Shown here piece by piece: positions 7,811 to 14,944 of a DNA stretch of 17,511 nt. The notes beneath the pieces are model-generated. The model saw only the letters and a list, made by a program, of their open reading frames with translations, was not told where the DNA came from and made no database searches. The stretch's first letter is position 1. Each line of letters opens with the position of its first letter. The position numbers and the translations under genes are program-made. Source of the DNA: G021776435 sp046756245 (GTDB lineage: Bacteria; Pseudomonadota; Alphaproteobacteria; Caulobacterales; Parvularculaceae); assembly GCA_046756245.1 (NCBI GenBank), contig JBHHVZ010000056.1, positions 1-17,511 of the forward strand. Direction: 5' to 3'.

Positions 7811-9919
7811 TTACTCCGCCGCAACCCTATGCGCGCCCGCCATCGCGGCCGAGCATTCAGCCATTGTTTTCGATGCTCGGGCGACTGGATTTGAGAGGTA
7901 AAAATCCTTGATTGGCGAGCCGAACGGCGCATCAGAAAGCGCGCCCGAGACGCCGACTTTTGAAAGGTCGAAGGCGGCGGCGGTCTCCGCTCCCGGGGCA
8001 TGGTCGATACGGGCGAGCACGGGCGCGTCCTCGATCATCGCCTGTCTGAGCGCAAAGAGATCGTCATAAGGCAGCGCCTTGCCGACGCGCTCGGAAAGCG
8101 CCCGCAGGATCGCCCAGTCTTCGCGCGCATCGCCGGGCGGGAAATGCGCCCGCGCCGCCATCTGCACGCGGCCTTCGGTGTTGACGAAGACGCCGTTTTG
8201 CTCCGTATACGCAGCGCCTGGAAAGATGACGTCGGCGGCGTGCGCGCCGGCGTCGCCATGGTGGCCCTGATAGACGACGAAGGCGCCGTTGAATTCAGCC
8301 GGATCGATTTCATCCGCACCTAGATTATAGATGAACTCAATCTCGCGCTTCTGCGCGCCGTCGAGAATGCCGGCGAGATCGCGCCCGCTTGAGCCCGGCA
8401 GGAATCCGAGATCAAGCGCGCCGACGCGCGCGGCCGCGGTGTGCAGAACGTTGAAGCCGTTCCAGCCTTCTTTCACGGCGCCGACGGCGGCGGCGAGCTT
8501 TGCAGTTTCGGCCAGGACCGCCGCGCCGTCTTGGCGCGCCAGCGCCCCCATGCCGATAATGATCGCAGGGCGCTCGGCGGCTTTCAGCGCCTCAAAGAAA
8601 GCCCCCTCCCCCGCCGCCAGAGATTTCAGCGTCGCCGGCCCGGCGCCAAGATAGTCATAGTCGTAAGTCAGCGCCGCCTGCTCGCCAACGAGGCCGATCT
8701 TGAGCCCCAGATTGGCGAGCCAGGTCTTGCGGATGCGGGCGTTGACCATCGCCGCTTCGCGCCGCGGATTGGCGCCGACAAGGAGGATCGCATCGGCCTG
8801 CTCGAGCCCGGCGATCGTCGTGTTGAAGAGATAATTTTCTCGCGCGCCGCCAATCGGGGCGCCGTCCTGGCGGCAATCCATGTGCGGCGAACCGAGCGCC
8901 GCCATCAGATCTTTGAGGGCTTTCACCGCCTCGGCCGGGATGAGATCGCCGACGATCGCCGCGATCTTGTCGGCGGGTGTCGCTTTGAGTTTTTCGGCGA
9001 CGGCGGCGAAGGCTTCGTCCCAACTTGCGGGTTCTAGCATGCCGTTGCGGCGCACATAAGGCTGGTCGAGCCGCTGGCGTTTCAGCCCGTCCCAGATGAA
9101 GCGGGTCTTGTCGGAAATCCATTCCTCGTTCACGTCTTCATTGAGACGCGGCAGGATGCGCAACACCTCGCGACCGCGCGCATCGACCCGGATGTTCGAT
9201 CCTACCGCATCCATCGCGTCGATGGTTTCGGTCTTTCTCAGCTCCCAGGGCCGCGCGGTGAAGGCGTATGGCTTCGAGGTCAGCGCACCGACCGGGCAGA
9301 CGTCGATGAGATTGCCGGTGAGTTCGCTCTCCACCGTTTTCTCGAGATAGGTGGTGATTTCCGCGTCTTCACCGCGATTGACGAGGCCGAGATCGTCGAC
9401 GCCTGCAATTTCCGTCGCAAATCGGACGCAGCGCGTGCACTGGATGCAGCGGGTCATGATCGTCTTGATCAGCGGGCCCATGTATTTTTCTTCGACGGCG
9501 CGTTTATTTTCGGCGTAGCGCGAACCGTCGCGGCCATAGGCCATCGCCTGGTCCTGCAGGTCGCATTCTCCGCCCTGATCGCAGATCGGACAATCGAGCG
9601 GATGGTTGATGAGCAGAAATTCCATCACCCCTTCGCGCGCTTTTTTCACCATCGGCGTATTGGTGAAAAGCTCTGGCGGTTCGCCGTCGGGACCGGGGCG
9701 CAGATCGCGGACATTCTGGGCGCAGGAAGCGACGGGCTTCGGGGGCCCGCCCTTCACCTCGATCAGGCACATGCGGCAATTGCCGGCGACCGACAGACGC
9801 TCGTGATAGCAAAAACGCGGGATCTCCTCGCCGGCCGCTTCGCACGCCTGCAGCAGCGTCAGCTCGGAGGAAACTTCGACTTCGCGGTCGTTGACCCTGA
9901 TTTTACGCAAGTCTGACAT
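7811..9919 (-). CDS. nuoG: NADH-quinone oxidoreductase subunit G
   Basis: This is the large iron-sulfur subunit of the NADH-oxidising module (702 aa from the chosen start). The cluster ligands are complete. The [2Fe-2S] N1b site uses C37, C48, C51 and C66. N5 uses H106, C110, C113 and C119 (HPLDCPICDQGGEC). N4 uses C158, C161, C164 and C208 (CIQCTRC, later DVCPVGAL). The rest is the degenerate molybdopterin-oxidoreductase-like domain, and the end IKDFYLSNPVARASKTMAEC is typical of alphaproteobacteria. No N7 motif is seen. The frame is open for another 39 codons upstream, but MSDLRKIRVNDREVEV is the family-like N-terminus, so the ATG at 9919 is preferred. It is preceded by 259 non-coding bases with two palindromes. 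Identification is secure. Confidence 0.97.
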   Translation of the reverse strand: MSDLRKIRVNDREVEVSSELTLLQACEAAGEEIPRFCYHERLSVAGNCRMCLIEVKGGPPKPVASCAQNVRDLRPGPDGEPPELFTNTPMVKKAREGVMEFLLINHPLDCPICDQGGECDLQDQAMAYGRDGSRYAENKRAVEEKYMGPLIKTIMTRCIQCTRCVRFATEIAGVDDLGLVNRGEDAEITTYLEKTVESELTGNLIDVCPVGALTSKPYAFTARPWELRKTETIDAMDAVGSNIRVDARGREVLRILPRLNEDVNEEWISDKTRFIWDGLKRQRLDQPYVRRNGMLEPASWDEAFAAVAEKLKATPADKIAAIVGDLIPAEAVKALKDLMAALGSPHMDCRQDGAPIGGARENYLFNTTIAGLEQADAILLVGANPRREAAMVNARIRKTWLANLGLKIGLVGEQAALTYDYDYLGAGPATLKSLAAGEGAFFEALKAAERPAIIIGMGALARQDGAAVLAETAKLAAAVGAVKEGWNGFNVLHTAAARVGALDLGFLPGSSGRDLAGILDGAQKREIEFIYNLGADEIDPAEFNGAFVVYQGHHGDAGAHAADVIFPGAAYTEQNGVFVNTEGRVQMAARAHFPPGDAREDWAILRALSERVGKALPYDDLFALRQAMIEDAPVLARIDHAPGAETAAAFDLSKVGVSGALSDAPFGSPIKDFYLSNPVARASKTMAECSAAMAGAHRVAAE

Positions 9920-9984
9920 GGCCTGAACGCTCTTTAAAAGATTGGATTTGTCGGCGGTTTCATAAGCGCCTTTGCGCACAGACG

Positions 9985-10061
9985 CTAGTGGTCCGATTCG
10001 GACATTTGCCTTCCCTTGCCGCCCGCTCTCGAGCAAATGTCGAAATCATAAGGACCACTAG
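9985..10061. repeat. Palindromic element 1 upstream of nuoG
   Basis: This is a 77-base imperfect inverted repeat. The ends CTAGTGGTCC and GGACCACTAG pair perfectly. Inside them GATTCGGACATTTGC pairs with GCAAATGTCGAAATC, with a small bulge (TTAT) on one side, around a GC-rich loop of about 25 bases. Its terminal CTAGTGG/CCACTAG and inner GACATTT are shared with the next element, which suggests one repeat family of REP or MITE type. Confidence 0.75.
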
Positions 10062-10074
10062 CAAGTTTTTTATT

Positions 10075-10153
10075 CTAGTGGAGCTTTTGAATTTGACATT
10101 CGAGCACGAGCCTGGCCGCAACCCAGACTCAAATGTCAAATTCGCTCCACTAG
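10075..10153. repeat. Palindromic element 2 upstream of nuoG
   Basis: This is a 79-base imperfect inverted repeat. The ends CTAGTGGAGC and GCTCCACTAG pair perfectly, and inner GAATTTGACATT pairs with AATGTCAAATTC, with a TTTT bulge, around a GC-rich loop. It lies 13 bases from element 1, separated by an A+T-rich spacer. It has the same architecture and the same terminal CTAGTGG, but its arm sequence differs (AGC instead of TCC). It sits in the gap between nuoG and the coiled-coil gene. Confidence 0.75.
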
Positions 10154-10178
10154 CCCGAAAATGGTCGCGCGCCGCGCG

Positions 10179-10481
10179 CTACTTGTCGCGCCCGCCGCCG
10201 GAGCCGGCGCCCGAATCTGTCTTCGCATCGGCGATGACGCAGGCAAGCGTCCTTTCAATCCGGTCGACGCCGGCCGCCAGTCGTTCGAGCGTTGCTTCCT
10301 GTTTTTGCGACCGGGTCTTGACGTTGTGCAATTGAAGCTTGAGCCGGCTGAGCCCTTCGAGCGCCTTGCGCATGCCGTCATGGATAATGCTGATCCGGCT
10401 TTCGAGCGCGTTCAGCGTCGTTTCCTGGCGGCGGTGATTCGCTTCAAGGCGCTTCAGAGTCGCCTCGATTTCGTTGTCCAT
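10179..10481 (-). CDS. Small coiled-coil protein of unknown function
   Basis: The predicted product has 100 aa, is hydrophilic and almost wholly helical, with no signal peptide or membrane segment. Heptad-like spacing of leucines and isoleucines runs from about residue 5 to 82 (IEATLKRLEANHRRQETTL, then ISIIHDGMRKALEGLSRLKL, then QEATLERLAAGVDRIERTL). This suggests a long coiled coil or antiparallel hairpin, followed by a Gly/Ser-rich tail (TDSGAGSGGGRDK). The ATG at 10481 has only a weak GGGG upstream. It lies between nuoF with its small companion and nuoG, downstream of a possible promoter. I do not recognise a family. Codon use fits the high-GC neighbours, and reading it as a real gene is an inference from the clean heptad pattern. 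Confidence 0.6.
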   Translation of the reverse strand: MDNEIEATLKRLEANHRRQETTLNALESRISIIHDGMRKALEGLSRLKLQLHNVKTRSQKQEATLERLAAGVDRIERTLACVIADAKTDSGAGSGGGRDK

Positions 10482-10540
10482 GGGAAGACCCCACAGGAAG
10501 CCTCATCGCAACGTCGGAGTCTAGTTTCCGCGCGATGAAT

Positions 10541-10570
10541 ACTCTATTAATGCGTGTGTAAAACCGTCAA
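10541..10570 (-). promoter_or_regulatory. Possible internal sigma70-type promoter before the coiled-coil gene and nuoG
   Basis: Reading the minus strand, TTGACG (10570-10565) and TAGAGT (10546-10541) are separated by 18 bases. They lie in an unusually A+T-rich island (about 10530-10625) within the 239-base gap 10482-10720. Transcription would begin about 50 bases before the ATG at 10481. The -35 matches the consensus at 5 of 6 positions and the -10 at 4 of 6. The rest of this gap holds no gene that I can see, only a short inverted repeat GTTGT-N7-ACAAC near 10600. Confidence 0.35.
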
Positions 10571-10720
10571 ACTACAACCGCTTTTCTGTTGCATAGCAAG
10601 CCGTTGTGAAAATAACAACTCTACGCGACCGATTGTTGCGAATATGTCCGCCGCTAACGACGGCGCCGATCTTAGGCGTGCAGCCGGGATCGCGACGGCG
10701 ATTTCCCCCTTGATGGCGCG

Positions 10721-10870
10721 CTATTGACGCCGCGAGACGATGCGCTGTCCCAGCTCGCTGACGCCCGCCGACCCGGCGCCGAGAGCGATTGCAAACAGAA
10801 GATTATCGGTCGCCAGCCAGCACAGGCTGAACATCACGGCGAAGCTTAAAAGGTTGATCAGAAACCGCAT
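10721..10870 (-). CDS. 49-aa small membrane protein directly after nuoF
   Basis: The predicted peptide is MRFLINLLSFAVMFSLCWLA followed by TDNLLFAIALGAGSAGVSEL and a basic tail ending RRQ. It has one long or two short hydrophobic helices joined by a TDN turn, so it is probably inserted in the membrane. The ATG at 10870 has a good ribosome site (GGAAGG, 6 bases before it) and lies 20 bases after the nuoF stop, so it should be cotranscribed with nuoF. The frame is open farther upstream inside nuoF, but only this start has a ribosome site. No family is recognised. It could be an accessory or assembly peptide of complex I, or an unrelated small protein. Confidence 0.6.
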   Translation of the reverse strand: MRFLINLLSFAVMFSLCWLATDNLLFAIALGAGSAGVSELGQRIVSRRQ

Positions 10871-10890
10871 ACGTCGCCTTCCATATCGCC

Positions 10891-12192
10891 CTACTCCGCC
10901 GCCGCCATCGCCACATGCGGGCGGTCGGCGCGATAGGAATTGATGCGTTCCTCGATCTCGCCGCGGAAATGGCGGATGAGGCCCTGCACCGGCCAGGCGG
11001 CCGCGTCGCCAAGCGCGCAGATCGTGTGGCCTTCGACCTGACCGGCCACATCCAGGAGCTTGTCGATTTCTTCGGTTGTCGCATCGCCGACGGCCATGCG
11101 CTCGAGCACGCGCCACATCCAGCCGGTTCCTTCGCGGCAAGGCGTGCATTGGCCGCAGCTTTCATGTTTGTAGAAATAGGAAATCCGGGCGATGGCGCGA
11201 ACGATGTCGGTCGATTTGTCCATGACGATGACCGCCGCCGTGCCGAGGCCGGATTTCACTTCCATCAGCGCGTCGAAATCCATCAAGACGTCGTCGCAGA
11301 TCTCGCGCGGAATGAGCGGCACCGACGAGCCGCCCGGGATGACCGCTTTGAGGTTGTCCCAGCCTCCGCGCACGCCGCCAGCATGCGTGTTGATGAGCGT
11401 CTTTAAGGGTATCGACATTTCCTCTTCCACATTGCACGGCCGCTCGATATGGCCGGAAACGCAGAAGACTTTGGTGCCGGAATTCCTCTCCCGCCCGAAA
11501 TTTTTGAACCAGTCGGCGCCGCGCCGCAGGATGGTCGGCGTCACCGCAATCGATTCGACATTGTTGACCGTGGTCGGGCAGCCGTAAACGCCGGCGCCGG
11601 CCGGAAATGGCGGCTTCAGACGCGGTTGGCCCTTCTTGCCTTCGAGGCTTTCGAGCAGCGCCGTTTCCTCGCCGCAAATGTAAGCGCCGGCGCCGTGATG
11701 GACATAGAGATCGAAATCCCAGCCCGAGCCGCAGGCGTTCTTGCCGATGAGTCCGGCGGCGTAGGCTTCGTCAATCGCCGCCTGCAGGCGCTCGCGCTCG
11801 TCGACGAATTCGCCGCGGATATAGATGTAGCCGACCTGGGCTTTCATCGCGAAAGCAGAGACAAGACAGCCCTCGATCAGGAGATGCGGGTCATGGCGCA
11901 TGATGTCCCGGTCCTTGCAGGTGCCGGGTTCGGATTCGTCGGCGTTGACGACGAGGTAATGCGGGCGCTCGCCGACCTCCTTCGGCATGAACGACCATTT
12001 GAGGCCCGTCGGAAAGCCGGCCCCGCCCCGCCCGCGCAAACCTGAGTCCTTCACCTGCTGGACGATCCAGTCGGGCCCCATGGCGAGAATATGGTGTGTG
12101 CCGTTCCAGGCCCCGCGCTTTTTCGCCGCCTCGAGACGCCAGTCCTGAAGGCCGTAGAGGTTCGTAAAGATGCGGTCTTTGTCTTGCAGCAT
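10891..12192 (-). CDS. nuoF: NADH-quinone oxidoreductase subunit F
   Basis: This is the NADH-binding, FMN-carrying subunit where electrons enter complex I (433 aa, the normal length). The glycine-rich FMN/NADH region is GRGGAGFPTGLKWSF (54-68), followed by NADESEPGTCKDR (83-95) and GAGAYICGEETALLESLEG (167-185). Cluster N3 ligands are C346, C349 and C352 (ESCGQCTPCREG) and C392 (TICALGD). The ATG follows directly on the stop codon of the 88-aa gene with no bases between, and GAGAGAAAG in that gene's end is the ribosome site. In the usual order nuoE would directly precede nuoF; here two other genes separate them. Identification is secure. Confidence 0.98.
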   Translation of the reverse strand: MLQDKDRIFTNLYGLQDWRLEAAKKRGAWNGTHHILAMGPDWIVQQVKDSGLRGRGGAGFPTGLKWSFMPKEVGERPHYLVVNADESEPGTCKDRDIMRHDPHLLIEGCLVSAFAMKAQVGYIYIRGEFVDERERLQAAIDEAYAAGLIGKNACGSGWDFDLYVHHGAGAYICGEETALLESLEGKKGQPRLKPPFPAGAGVYGCPTTVNNVESIAVTPTILRRGADWFKNFGRERNSGTKVFCVSGHIERPCNVEEEMSIPLKTLINTHAGGVRGGWDNLKAVIPGGSSVPLIPREICDDVLMDFDALMEVKSGLGTAAVIVMDKSTDIVRAIARISYFYKHESCGQCTPCREGTGWMWRVLERMAVGDATTEEIDKLLDVAGQVEGHTICALGDAAAWPVQGLIRHFRGEIEERINSYRADRPHVAMAAAE

Positions 12193-12459
12193 TTACTTTC
12201 TCTCGTCACATGAGGTTTTCTTTAATGACGCCAAGGTCCAAAAGGCAATGCCAAGAATCACGACCGCAACACTCACCCCTATTATAATTGGTTTCTCGAA
12301 GGATATCCCCAAAAGTATCCCGATAAGGCCACCAACAAAGAATTGAAGCGAATACATACGCACGATATCAGATGCACCCTCATCAGAATTATTTCGTTCC
12401 GGATCAAGCTCCGGAATATAATGCGGGCTTTGCTTGCGATCCTCAGGCATCGCTTTCAC
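12193..12459 (-). CDS. 88-aa membrane protein of unknown function between the PLP enzyme and nuoF
   Basis: The predicted product has a hydrophilic N-terminus (PEDRKQSPHYIPELDPERNN) of about 33 residues. Two adjacent hydrophobic helices follow (MYSLQFFVGGLIGILLGI and IIIGVSVAVVILGIAFWTLA), then a short charged tail with one cysteine. The start is probably GTG at 12459, which has GGGGGA upstream; an ATG three codons later is the alternative. Its stop directly abuts the nuoF start. The stretch is visibly poorer in G+C than the nuo genes and uses A- and T-ending codons more freely, which may mark a later arrival. No family is recognised. Confidence 0.7.
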   Translation of the reverse strand: MKAMPEDRKQSPHYIPELDPERNNSDEGASDIVRMYSLQFFVGGLIGILLGISFEKPIIIGVSVAVVILGIAFWTLASLKKTSCDERK

Positions 12460-12495
12460 CAGTTGGATTCCCCCGGGAACGGTTTGCCCCGCCTC

Positions 12496-13797
12496 TTAGA
12501 CTGTTTCAAGCGCCTGGGCGAGGTCGGCGATCAAATCTTCCGGCCGCTCGACCCCGACGGAAATGCGGATCATCGAATCCTTGATGCCGAGCCGGGCCCG
12601 CTCGTCCGGCGGCACGTCGGAATGGGTCATGGCGGCGGGATGCGAGGCGAGCGTCTCGGTGCCGCCAAGGCTGACGGCGAGTTTTATGAGCTTGAGTGCA
12701 TTCAGAAGCCGGAAAGCTTCCGCCTCGCCGCCTTTTACTTCGAACGAGAAGGTCGAGCCGGGCGCCCGGCACTGGCGCTCATAGACGGCGCGGTCGGGAT
12801 GGTCGTGGGGCAAATCGCCCAGATACCAGACGGCGGCGATTTTCTCGTGCCCCCCAAGGAAGGCTGCGACTTTCGCCGCGCCGGCGACCGACGCTTCCAT
12901 CCTCAGCTTCAGCGTTTCGAGCGAGCGGAGCAGCATCCATGACGTATGCGGATCGCTCATCGCGCCGAGAATGGTGCGCATCACCCGCACCGGCGCGATG
13001 CGCTCGGCGCTCCCCGAGCACGAGCCGGCGATCAGATCGGAATGGCCGCCCACATATTTGGTGAGCGATGTCAGCGTGAGATCGGCGCCGTGATCGAGGG
13101 GCGTCTGCCACAGGGGCCCGAGAAACGTATTGTCGACCATCAGCGGCGGGCGATGACTGTCATTGGCGAAACTGTCGGCCAGCCCGCGCGCCGCGGCGAT
13201 ATCGACAAGGCCGTTGGTGGGATTGGCCGGCGTTTCGATATAGACCGCGCCGACGCGCCCGCCGGTTTTTTCCACATGGGCGCGCGCCGCTTCGCCGGCC
13301 CGCGCCATTCCGGCCGATCCTTCCTCATCGTTGAAATCGAAACGGGCGACGCCGAATTCGGGCAGAATATTGTGAACCAGATATTCCGTGCCTCCATAGA
13401 TCGGCTCGGAATGAATGAGCGCGTCGCCGGGGCGCAAGTAAGCCCACAGCGCCGTCGAGATCGCCGCCATGCCGGAAGCGAAGGCGAGGCTCGCCTCCGC
13501 GTGGTCCCACAGCGCCAGCCGGTCTTCGAGGACTTCGAGATTGGGGTTGTTGATGCGGGAATAAATGAGCCCCGGCTCTTCGGACTCTCCCTTCTCGCGC
13601 AGACCGTAAGCCAGTTCGAAGAACGCCTTGCCCTCTTCGGCCGAATGAAAAACGAAGGTCGATGTCTGGAAGACCGGCGGCTTCAGCGAGCCTTCCGAAA
13701 GCCCCGGCGCATAGGCGTAGCTCATCATCAACGATTCCGGCGCCAGCCGATGATCGCCGATGGCGCGGGATTTATAAGGTTTGTTCTTGGTGTTCAT
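12496..13797 (-). CDS. Cystathionine gamma-synthase / methionine gamma-lyase family PLP enzyme
   Basis: This is a cytoplasmic trans-sulfuration-type enzyme of fold-type I (433 aa). The PLP-binding lysine is K247 in TSLTKYVGGHSDLIAG. The cofactor aspartate is D222 (VDNTF), the ring-stacking tyrosine Y134 (SEPIYGGTEY), and phosphate contacts come from YSRINNPN (79-86) and FASGMAAIS (106-114). The C-terminal SLGGTETLASHPAAMTHSD (376-394) is typical of the whole family. Substrate cannot be fixed from sequence: cystathionine synthesis, cystathionine cleavage or methionine cleavage are all possible. The ATG at 13797 gives the natural N-terminus; the frame is open upstream through nuoE but is not protein-like there. 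The ribosome site is weak. It has no known link to complex I, and its place between nuoE and nuoF is unusual. Confidence 0.93.
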   Translation of the reverse strand: MNTKNKPYKSRAIGDHRLAPESLMMSYAYAPGLSEGSLKPPVFQTSTFVFHSAEEGKAFFELAYGLREKGESEEPGLIYSRINNPNLEVLEDRLALWDHAEASLAFASGMAAISTALWAYLRPGDALIHSEPIYGGTEYLVHNILPEFGVARFDFNDEEGSAGMARAGEAARAHVEKTGGRVGAVYIETPANPTNGLVDIAAARGLADSFANDSHRPPLMVDNTFLGPLWQTPLDHGADLTLTSLTKYVGGHSDLIAGSCSGSAERIAPVRVMRTILGAMSDPHTSWMLLRSLETLKLRMEASVAGAAKVAAFLGGHEKIAAVWYLGDLPHDHPDRAVYERQCRAPGSTFSFEVKGGEAEAFRLLNALKLIKLAVSLGGTETLASHPAAMTHSDVPPDERARLGIKDSMIRISVGVERPEDLIADLAQALETV

Positions 13798-13841
13798 TAC
13801 GGCGGCTTTCGTTGCGCCAGCCGGCGGCGGGCGGCGGCGCC

Positions 13842-14522
13842 CTACTCTCCCGGCGCAGCCGGATTGGAATTCGGCAGTTCTTTTATCGGCGCAGCGGCCG
13901 AGCCGTCGTAAAGCGCCGGGTCGGTCAGGGTGGTGAGGCCGCTTTCCGGTTCGGACGTATTGCGGTTCGGATTGGCGGAGCCGATTTTCACTTCCTCGCC
14001 ATCCTTGAGCTTGGCGAGCAGGTCTTCTAGAATTTCCGGCGTCAGGTCTTCGTAATAATGGTCGCTGTCCCTGGTGGAGACCTGCACCATCGGCGCGTCG
14101 ACGCAGGCGCCGAGGCACTCGACCTCAAGCCAGGAAAACTTGCCGTCTTCGGAAACCCGATGGGCCGGGCCGATGACGCGCTCGCAAATCTTGTTGAGTT
14201 CTTTCGATCCGCGCAGCATGCACGGCGTCGTGCCGCAGACCTGCACGTGGATTTCGCCGACCGGCTCGAGATTGAACATCGAATAGAAGGTCGCGACCTC
14301 GTAGACGCGGATATAGGGCATATCGAGCTGGCGCGCGATATGCTCCATCATCGGGATCGAGACCCAGCCTTCCTGCTTCTGGCCGCGCCACAGGAACGGG
14401 ATGACGCAGGAGGCCTGCCGGTCTTCCGGATATTTCTTGCGCTGCTCGTCGCACCACGCCTTGTTTTCAGGCGTCCATTCGAACGATGCGGGCTGGTTCT
14501 TCGTTGGTCTGCGTACGGACAT
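13842..14522 (-). CDS. nuoE: NADH-quinone oxidoreductase subunit E
   Basis: This is the thioredoxin-fold [2Fe-2S] subunit of the NADH module (226 aa from ATG 14522). It carries cluster N1a next to NuoF. Ligands are C96 and C101 (CGTTPC) and C136 and C140 (CLGAC). The helical N-terminal domain includes YPEDRQASCVIPFLWRGQKQ (31-50) and MPYIRVYEVATFYSMFNL (68-85). A proline-, serine- and alanine-rich tail of about 45 residues (from about 182) extends beyond the core domain; such tails vary among alphaproteobacteria. GTG at 14528 is an alternative start, two codons longer. The gene begins 17 bases after the 134-aa gene and is followed by the PLP enzyme rather than nuoF. Identification is secure. 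Confidence 0.97.
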   Translation of the reverse strand: MSVRRPTKNQPASFEWTPENKAWCDEQRKKYPEDRQASCVIPFLWRGQKQEGWVSIPMMEHIARQLDMPYIRVYEVATFYSMFNLEPVGEIHVQVCGTTPCMLRGSKELNKICERVIGPAHRVSEDGKFSWLEVECLGACVDAPMVQVSTRDSDHYYEDLTPEILEDLLAKLKDGEEVKIGSANPNRNTSEPESGLTTLTDPALYDGSAAAPIKELPNSNPAAPGE

Positions 14523-14539
14523 TGACACGATCCATCAGT

Positions 14540-14944
14540 TCACGGATTTCGATGCGGATTTACGAATTTCTCGTTCAAGGCGTTAGACACTCTTTTTTGC
14601 CGTTCAAATTGCCATTTCTCAAGAGCAAGCATGAACTGCGCAACAGACTTGCCGAGCACCGGCAGACTCTTCGGCAAGCCAAAAAGCCAGAGAATCCACA
14701 TTAAGAGGCCGCCAACTACTATTGCGAGCGACGCGAAACCGTCACCGACGCCGAGCGCAATGGCGACATGCACTGGCAACAGAACAAATAAGTACATCCA
14801 GATGCCGGCTGCCGCGCCGCCAACCACGACACGCGCCTTCCCATCCGTGTGATCTCGAACCAACCACCCGCCTATTCCGCCGAGGATAGCAAAAAATACC
14901 ATCGCGCCACCCGACAGCACCTCAATGTAAGCGGGCGTGCTCAT
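14540..14944 (-). CDS. 134-aa membrane protein of unknown function between nuoD and nuoE
   Basis: The predicted product has about three hydrophobic segments: GGAMVFFAILGGIGGWLV (12-29), VVVGGAAAGIWMYLFVLLPV (about 39-58) and LAIVVGGLLMWILWLFGL (about 73-90). A charged, probably cytoplasmic helix with KWQFERQKRVSNALNEKF follows. Its ATG overlaps the nuoD stop by four bases (ATGA) and has GGGGAG upstream, which argues strongly for a translated gene coupled to nuoD. It ends 17 bases before nuoE. No family is recognised, and the gene is somewhat less G+C-rich than nuoD. The coupling makes a complex I assembly or accessory role a fair guess, no more. Confidence 0.75.
   Translation of the reverse strand: MSTPAYIEVLSGGAMVFFAILGGIGGWLVRDHTDGKARVVVGGAAAGIWMYLFVLLPVHVAIALGVGDGFASLAIVVGGLLMWILWLFGLPKSLPVLGKSVAQFMLALEKWQFERQKRVSNALNEKFVNPHRNP

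Noticed and set aside
7811..10036. Longer N-terminus for NuoG reaching into the palindromic repeat
   Set aside because: The additional 39 residues are not family-like and part of them would be encoded by the repeat element; ATG 9919 gives the normal start.
12946..13911. Long plus-strand open frame opposite the PLP enzyme
   Set aside because: It is antisense to a gene with all cofactor motifs intact and has no recognisable motif or ribosome site. The same applies to the plus-strand frames at 2612-3403 and 15007-15867.
12496..14118. 540-aa form of the PLP enzyme
   Set aside because: The additional 107 residues overlap the nuoE coding sequence in another frame and are Arg/Pro-rich nonsense.
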